The translations under genes were made by a program, and so were the position numbers. Below the pieces are notes generated by a model. It was not told the DNA's origin. It did no database searches and saw only the letters and a program-made list of their open reading frames with translations. A stretch of DNA of 8,532 nucleotides from DATJPR01 sp035506295 (GTDB lineage Bacteria; Bacteroidota; Ignavibacteria; UBA10030; UBA6906), in contig DATJPR010000202.1 of NCBI GenBank assembly GCA_035506295.1, positions 1-8,532 on the forward strand, read 5' to 3'. Numbering within the stretch: position 1 is the first letter of the stretch; each line of letters opens with the position of its first letter. Below, piece by piece: positions 4,370-8,532 of this stretch.

Positions 4370-6208
4370 CTATCGCACCAAGGTCATCTTGCGAATGACC
4401 GAGAACGACCCTGCAGTGAGCCGGCAGAAGTATGTCCCACTCGCCAAACCCCTGGCGTCGAAGGTGAAGGAGTATCTCCCTGCCGGATAGCGGCCATCTG
4501 CGAGTAGTGCGACCTCCCTGCCGAGCACATCATACACCACGAGCCTTACGCTACTGTCAACTGTCCACTGTCCGCTGACGACTGTTGTTGGGTTGAACGG
4601 ATTGGGATAGTTTTGAGACAATTGAAACGATGAAGGAGCTACTGCCGATGCTTGCTGTACGCCGGTGACCGACGCAGCCACGCACTTCTCCACCCATGCG
4701 ATGAAGTTGGTGTTTGCATCTCCACTGTCTTCGGCCTGTGTGTGCCCGAGTCCCCATATAGTCTCAAAGTCAACGCTCTTCACGCCGCTGTGGTTCTGAA
4801 GAGCAAGAGCGAGGTCTATTTCGGTATTGAGAGGAGCGTCGCCCTGATCTATGCCGGTACGTATTCGCCAGTAGGGTGCGACGTCGCTGCTACGACTGCC
4901 TCCGCCGCTATAGTATGTACTGTTATCGACGAGATAATACAGTGGACTGAACATCATCAGTCTTGTTTGCACAGTCTTTCCCATAGCATCCACATTGGTG
5001 CTTGCGAGGTCGGACGTGAATGAAGAAGAGTAGGTCGATGCGTATGTGTCTACGAGTGCTGCCAGATCCTGGTCGAAATGTCCTGCTGTGCCCGCTATTC
5101 CGAACAGCGTGTTCTCCGGATTCCCCTTTGCGTCGTAATCATCGTATGCGCCCAGACCCTTTGATGCGTTCTTGTATTTTGACACGAATGAATAGAGTGC
5201 CGACGTGTCCGTTGTGGAGTATGACGATACGCTGGCGTTATTATAGCTGTTGTATCGTGATACGGCATCGTTGATCACGCCCAGAACATATTCATAGTAT
5301 GAACCGTTCTGATAATAGCCGTTCGATGTTGACAACAGCGTGAGCGTATCGCCGTTTGAAGGATCCTTGAAACCGACAGCATTGACGTATGTGGCAAAAT
5401 CCGCAGCAAGTCCCTTGCTGATGCTTGCATCAGCAGTGCTCAGCGAACTGCGCGTCAGTCCCATATTCCATTCGTATGCTTCATCGCCCTGATCGAGATT
5501 CGTTATCGGGCACCAGCACATACTTCCACAGATGTTGTCCTTGTATCCGCTTTCTGCTCCGATAGCCGTGAGGTAGTCACCATACAGGCTGCTGTTGCCC
5601 GATGCGCCAAAGATTGCACTCTGTGCACCGCCACCGCTCATTCCAAATGAGAATATGCGGTCAGTATTGCCTGGCACAGCGTTCTGTTTGGCCTGCAGAT
5701 AACGAAAATATCTTACGGCGGCTTTGAGGTCGGTGACTCCCAGTGGTGCGCCATGTGTTCTTCCGCGACATCCCGGCCACAGGTAAATAAATCCTGCGCT
5801 CGTAAATGACGCGACATCGCTTGAATAGCCGCTTGGAGCCGACTGTGTAGCATAACCGGGCGTATTTACCGGCACCACGATTGGAGCTCTCAACGCGGTA
5901 TATCCGTTGACAGTCGCCGTAGAGTCGATGGTGCATGTATACGTGCCATCAGTGTTGGCTGCGGCATTCATGTAAGCGCTTGGAACAAAGATTCCCATCT
6001 GCTCATAACTCGTGTCGGCAGGACTTGAGCAATAATAGAGTCCAACGATGTAGTAGACATTTGCGCTGGAGTTGTATTGCCATTTGTCGTTGATAGCTGT
6101 CTCAAAGGCATAGGTCTTCGATGCACCTGAAGAGCCTCCGCCACCAGGTTGTGCGTAAACACCTCTCGACATTAGCAATACTACGAGACCAAATACTACT
6201 CTCTTCAT
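4370..6208 (-). CDS. Secreted tannase/esterase-like serine hydrolase with T9SS sorting domain
   Basis: A complete 612-residue protein. Residues 1-19 are a signal peptide (MKRVVFGLVVLLMSRGVYA|Q). Residues ~30-510 are an alpha/beta-hydrolase-type domain. A nucleophile elbow SFGMSGGGAQSA places the candidate Ser at 191. FGASGNSSLYGDYLTAIGA follows, as in bacterial tannases (SAGGALS...TGNHPDY). PYWRIRTGIDQGD (445-457) offers the candidate Asp at 454 or 457, and GLGHTQAE the candidate His at 489. Order and spacing resemble Lactobacillus-type tannase; ester-bond hydrolysis is the likely chemistry, but the substrate (gallate, ferulate or another ester) is unknown. Cys residues (60, 92, 147, 227, 231, 233) may form disulfides or a local cluster. 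Residues ~526-612 are a T9SS C-terminal domain (NYPNPFNPTT at 533-542, ending VIRKMTLVR), so the protein should be exported by Sec and then type IX secretion. The start is supported by the signal peptide and GGGGATGG upstream. The gene is monocistronic and ends at the terminator at 4193. Confidence 0.85.
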   Translation of the reverse strand: MKRVVFGLVVLLMSRGVYAQPGGGGSSGASKTYAFETAINDKWQYNSSANVYYIVGLYYCSSPADTSYEQMGIFVPSAYMNAAANTDGTYTCTIDSTATVNGYTALRAPIVVPVNTPGYATQSAPSGYSSDVASFTSAGFIYLWPGCRGRTHGAPLGVTDLKAAVRYFRYLQAKQNAVPGNTDRIFSFGMSGGGAQSAIFGASGNSSLYGDYLTAIGAESGYKDNICGSMCWCPITNLDQGDEAYEWNMGLTRSSLSTADASISKGLAADFATYVNAVGFKDPSNGDTLTLLSTSNGYYQNGSYYEYVLGVINDAVSRYNSYNNASVSSYSTTDTSALYSFVSKYKNASKGLGAYDDYDAKGNPENTLFGIAGTAGHFDQDLAALVDTYASTYSSSFTSDLASTNVDAMGKTVQTRLMMFSPLYYLVDNSTYYSGGGSRSSDVAPYWRIRTGIDQGDAPLNTEIDLALALQNHSGVKSVDFETIWGLGHTQAEDSGDANTNFIAWVEKCVAASVTGVQQASAVAPSSFQLSQNYPNPFNPTTVVSGQWTVDSSVRLVVYDVLGREVALLADGRYPAGRYSFTFDARGLASGTYFCRLTAGSFSVIRKMTLVR

Positions 6209-6669
6209 AAATCCATCCCCAAATGAGTACTTACGGCATCAAGTATCTTGTTCTCTGCAATATCCAATGAATCCACGGACGTTTGCATCAGAGGACGACC
6301 ACAGCGCACCTGACCTGGCGGATTGCATGGCCAATTTCCCCACCTCTATGGTGCATAAATGAGGAAAGGAAGTTGTCAAGAGGCTGCAAAATCGATGTTA
6401 AGATTGTTGGGTCGACAAGCCGCAGGGTGAACATTCACATGGTTCTCCCCCCTCCCGCATTCCACGGCCGATCCGGATCGAGAGAGAGAATGTTCAGGCT
6501 GAAGAGCTCGTGTATGAACATTGGATCGACGCCTGCTATGCGTGCCGCCTTCGCGAAGAACCCGCTCACCCTCGGCCGGAGAATGGTGCAGCCCTTGACA
6601 CAGCTGTTCCTTGTCACTCCGTACTGCAGGGAGTTTCCCAGCTGTCCTGGTTTCAACCCGATATGCAAA
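6209..6669. other. Intergenic stretch upstream of the secreted hydrolase
   Basis: This must hold the hydrolase promoter on the minus strand, but no confident -10/-35 or Bacteroidota TAnnTTTG pair stands out. A minus frame at 6435-6668 (77 codons, TTG start, GNSLQYGVTRNSCVKGC... then HELFSLNILSLDPDRPWNAG) and an overlapping plus frame at 6283-6681 are both open. Neither has a ribosome binding site or a family I recognise, so I call neither. Confidence 0.4.
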
Positions 6670-6697
6670 GCCCCTCCCTGATCTCTCAGAAAGGGGC
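6670..6697 (-). terminator. Two-step hairpin downstream of the orphan sorting-domain ORF
   Basis: GCCCCT (6670-6675) pairs with AGGGGC (6692-6697). Inside, CTGA pairs with TCAG around a TCTC loop, with a CC/AA internal loop between. On the minus strand it is followed by TTTGCATAT, a short T-run. It lies 61 bp beyond the stop at 6759, a suitable place to end that transcript. Confidence 0.5.
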
Positions 6698-6758
6698 CTG
6701 CCGAATGCCCTGTGTCAGCACAAGTGCTGGGGGAATATACCTCGGCTCACAAAGATAG

Positions 6759-7118
6759 TCAACGGATCAAGAGGAGCTTGCGCGTCTCCACGAACGAGCC
6801 GGCCTGCAGACGATAGAAGTAAACTCCGCTGGCGAGATTGTGGGCGTCGAATTGGACGGAGTGATAGCCGGCTTCGATGTCACCGTTTACCAGCTCGGCG
6901 ACTTTTTGGCCGAGGGTGTTGTAGACGGTGAGAAGAACATGAGCACGATGGGGGATGCCGTAGCGGATCGTTGTCGTTGGGTTGAACGGGTTCGGATTTT
7001 TATGAGGAGGCGAATGCTCTTTAGGAAGTCCCGGGCCTCCTTCTGCCGATAAGAAGGTACTCGACGTCCTGAAGTTTGCGTGTCGGACGATCATTTCGAG
7101 ATGGATCCTCACCATCAT
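6759..7118 (-). CDS. Orphan T9SS C-terminal sorting domain (gene remnant)
   Basis: A 119-residue frame. Residues ~40-119 are a full type-A T9SS sorting domain: NPNPFNPTTTIRYGIP (41-56), VLLTVYNTLGQKVAELVNG, HSVQFDAHNLASGVYFYRLQ, then the terminal FVETRKLLLIR. The preceding ~40 residues (MMVRIHLEMIVRHANFRTSS...) have no signal peptide and no recognisable domain, so nothing would take this domain to the cell envelope. It is therefore the 3' end of a larger cargo gene whose 5' part has decayed or been deleted, and the M at 7118 is unlikely to be a true start. The usual NYPNPFNP is NPNPFNP here, a small sign of drift. A hairpin follows 61 bp past the stop. Codons and ending closely match the fragment at 4249-4338, so the two cargo genes were paralogous at least in this domain. 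Confidence 0.65.
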   Translation of the reverse strand: MMVRIHLEMIVRHANFRTSSTFLSAEGGPGLPKEHSPPHKNPNPFNPTTTIRYGIPHRAHVLLTVYNTLGQKVAELVNGDIEAGYHSVQFDAHNLASGVYFYRLQAGSFVETRKLLLIR

Positions 7119-7390
7119 CCTGCCGAGCGTTTTGAGTTGTCTGCCCTTCCCTTATCGACGCCCGTCTTTGTTCGAACTCTTGCTTTTGAGCCCTTGATTG
7201 GATAGTCTTAAGGCCTCCCTCTGCCCTCTTTGCACTCTTCAGTTGAGGCTGTTGCGATGGCGTTGGTTGAAGCGAGATTGGTCCGTCAACGTGTGATCGA
7301 CCTCCGGAGTGAGCTCTTTCCCCCCTCGTTACTCGCTGACGCGAACCGACTCTGCACATTCTATCCAGGCAGGGTCTGGTTTCGGATGAT
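7119..7390. other. Gene-poor stretch with decayed coding sequence
   Basis: This should have held the body of the T9SS cargo gene that ends at 6759, but no minus frame shows a recognisable secreted domain. A long minus frame (7021-7593) is arginine- and glutamine-rich, lacks a family, and overlaps the plus-strand gene below. A plus frame at 7230-7484 includes RQRVIDLRSELFPPSLLADA, which may be an eroded upstream part of the next gene in another frame. Confidence 0.35.
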
Positions 7391-7657
7391 TTGCAGGGGG
7401 AACAACCTCTGGCAATCGAAGCAATCCACCGACTCTGTACCGATCCGAAACCGAAGACCCACGACGCCTTTCGCCGCACGATGACCAAACGGACGCTCCT
7501 GGCTGTCGTTCTTCGTTTCCAATTCTTCCTGGAATACCTGGAATCGCAAGGCAAAAAAAAAACTTTCAAGCTGCCCGATGATCTATCGCTCATCCTCCGC
7601 TACGGGCTCCTGTATTTGTGGGATGAAGGTGAACGACTCCTTAAGCGGAGAAATTGA
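7391..7657 (+). CDS. Small hypothetical protein, unknown function
   Basis: The frame is open from 7340, after a stop at 7337-7339. There is no ATG before 7481, so the start is either the TTG at 7391 (88 residues) or the ATG at 7481 (58 residues, MTKRTLLAVVLRFQFFLEYL...). Neither has a good ribosome binding site. The protein has an amphipathic helical segment (TLLAVVLRFQFFLEYLES), a Lys-rich linker and a second helix (PDDLSLILRYGLLYLWDEGE) ending in basic KRRN. I recognise no family. The linker is encoded across a run of ten A (7553-7562), a slippage-prone site. It ends 13 bp before the next gene, suggesting co-transcription. Confidence 0.45.
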   Translation: MQGEQPLAIEAIHRLCTDPKPKTHDAFRRTMTKRTLLAVVLRFQFFLEYLESQGKKKTFKLPDDLSLILRYGLLYLWDEGERLLKRRN

Positions 7658-7670
7658 AGGCTCGTAATCT

Positions 7671-7970
7671 ATGATGAGGCTCAAGTCGAATCACATTCAA
7701 TCTTGGGTGAGGCTCGTCGATTTTCTGGAGGGCGGGGAATTCACTGAGGATGACTGGCTAGAGTTCGTGAAGACTATCAGTGCACGATTGCATATCGGAC
7801 TCGTTTGGGATGCACTTGATAATCAGGAGCGCACTGTCGTTTCGCGAGCAGACGAGAGATTTGTGAAGCTCGCCGGCACGGCACTTCGGAAAGCCGGGCT
7901 CTTGGATAAATACCTTCATGTCGGGAAGAAATTGCCGGCAGATCAATGGTGGTGGCACATTTCCGAATGA
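7671..7970 (+). CDS. Small hypothetical protein, unknown function
   Basis: 99 residues, starting ATGATG; the first ATG (7671) has GAAGG 10 nt upstream, overlapping the stop of the preceding gene, which favours it as the second gene of a two-gene unit. It is a soluble, mostly helical protein (SWVRLVDFLEGGEFTEDDWL, then LVWDALDNQERTVV and KLAGTALRKAGLLDKYLHVG), Trp-rich at the end (DQWWWHISE). It has no signal peptide or membrane segment and no family I recognise. Balanced acidic and basic composition with few rare-looking stretches suggests it is genuinely coding. Confidence 0.5.
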   Translation: MMRLKSNHIQSWVRLVDFLEGGEFTEDDWLEFVKTISARLHIGLVWDALDNQERTVVSRADERFVKLAGTALRKAGLLDKYLHVGKKLPADQWWWHISE

Positions 7971-8275
7971 TCTGCTTTGTCCCGTCGATTGCTACCCGCA
8001 TTGAGTCCGGAGGCTGGCCGATTTCGATGTGCACCACAAAAGCATTCCTTAACCTCGCCGCTAGAACCGACCGTCTGTCACCCACCTTCCGTGCCCCTGT
8101 CTTACACCTCCAGCCTTCCGAACCGACCAGGAGGGATACGCAGAGCAAGACCACCGCTCTATTGGCGAGGGATATACCGGCCATAAGGACGAGATATGTT
8201 CTCATGACCATGATCTTCGAAAATCACGGCGCCGGAACGGAGACACATTCGAGTGGCACTGTGTAGTGATCTGAC
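7971..8275. other. Intergenic stretch with a possible eroded minus-strand ORF start
   Basis: A minus frame (8211 down to 7777) starts MVMRTYLVLMAGISLANRAV then VLLCVSLLVG, which looks vaguely like a signal peptide but has an Arg in the middle. The rest is basic with no domain, and it overlaps the gene at 7671-7970. It may be the 5' end of a lost exported protein, or chance. Nothing else is seen. Confidence 0.3.
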
Positions 8276-8355
8276 AGGGGTCAGGCTTCAGTTGAGTGTT
8301 CAACCACGAATCATCGCCGATTCCACTGCCACCTGACGCCTGAAGCCCGACCCCT
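8276..8355. repeat. Long imperfect inverted repeat just downstream of katG
   Basis: AGGGGTCAGGCTTCA (8276-8290) and TGAAGCCCGACCCCT (8341-8355) are inverted copies of 15 bp with one mismatch. They enclose 50 bp that includes a small GTTGA/TCAAC hairpin (8291-8304). It starts 9 bp after the katG stop. There is no T-tract on either side, so it is a poor classic terminator; the structure fits a REP- or MITE-like dispersed element, or an RNA-stabilising hairpin. Confidence 0.7.
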
Positions 8356-8363
8356 AGATGTTG

Positions 8364-8532
8364 TTATGACTTGGCGATGTCGAATCTGTCAAGGTTCATG
8401 ACCTTGTTCCACGCTGCAACGAAGTCCTGAAGAAATTTTACTTCAGAATCCTTGCACGCGTAGACTTCTGCCAGCGCTCGGAGCTGAGCGTTCGAACCGA
8501 AGATCAAGTCGACCCGTGTGGCAGTCCACTTC
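8364..8532 (-). CDS. katG: Catalase-peroxidase KatG, C-terminal 55 residues
   Basis: The minus frame from the window edge reads KWTATRVDLIFGSNAQLRAL, then AEVYACKDSEVKFLQDFVAA, then WNKVMNLDRFDIAKS and a TAA stop. This matches the highly conserved end of bacterial KatG (KWTATRVDLVFGSNSQLRAL...DFVAAWNKVMNLDRF). In the family, KatG is a cytosolic haem enzyme that breaks down hydrogen peroxide by catalase and peroxidase reactions. The haem ligands and the Met-Tyr-Trp adduct lie in the N-terminal half, outside this window, so activity cannot be judged. This C-terminal half-domain is structural. The sequence is intact to the edge. An inverted repeat follows 9 bp after the stop. Confidence 0.95.
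   Translation of the reverse strand, partial: KWTATRVDLIFGSNAQLRALAEVYACKDSEVKFLQDFVAAWNKVMNLDRFDIAKS

Noticed and set aside
6283..6681. 132-residue plus ORF and the opposing 77-residue minus ORF (6435-6668)
   Set aside because: They compete for the same bases, neither has a ribosome binding site, and neither resembles a known family.
7021..7593. 190-residue minus-strand ORF
   Set aside because: It is Arg/Gln/Ser-rich with no recognisable domain, no start signal, and overlaps both the sorting-domain remnant and the plus-strand gene at 7391.

Overview
The window reads as an eroded accessory stretch of a chromosome, probably from the Ignavibacteria/Kryptonia/Chlorobi side of the Bacteroidota. 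The main clue is three separate copies of the C-terminal sorting domain used by the type IX secretion system (T9SS). Two of them carry the NPFNPTT motif, and all have the 'ASGVYFYRL...TRKLLLIR' style of ending that is common in that lineage. The lineage call is inference; no rRNA or core marker is present.

Layout from left to right. 1-873 is the 3' part of an IS3-family insertion sequence (transposase with an intact DDE triad, then a putative right end). 874-1640 has no convincing protein gene, but holds three copies of the 5' half of a tRNA-Leu. Two copies are interrupted in the D-loop by related 70-71 bp inserts bounded by TCCCGC/GCGGGA; the third stops just after the CAG anticodon. 1859-2809 (minus) is an intact NAD(P)-binding epimerase/dehydratase-like protein. 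2938-3592 (minus) is a graveyard: a frameshifted unknown ORF, the tail of a second IS3-family transposase with an internal stop, and the signal-peptide end of a secreted protein that runs into that tail. 3639-3672 is a strong minus-direction terminator, and 3673-4192 is essentially empty.

4370-6208 (minus) is the best gene here: a 612-residue secreted tannase/esterase-like serine hydrolase with a signal peptide and a C-terminal T9SS domain. Just past its stop lies a 29-residue orphan T9SS-domain tail (4249-4338), then a good terminator (4193-4222). A second orphan sorting domain lies at 6759-7118 (minus). 7391-7970 (plus) holds two adjacent small hypothetical genes. The window ends in the C-terminus of a minus-strand catalase-peroxidase (katG), followed closely by a long imperfect inverted repeat at 8276-8355.

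The recognisable genes do not form one pathway. The common theme is secreted T9SS cargo plus IS-driven decay and recombination. The most unusual signal is the tRNA-Leu-derived repeat cluster.
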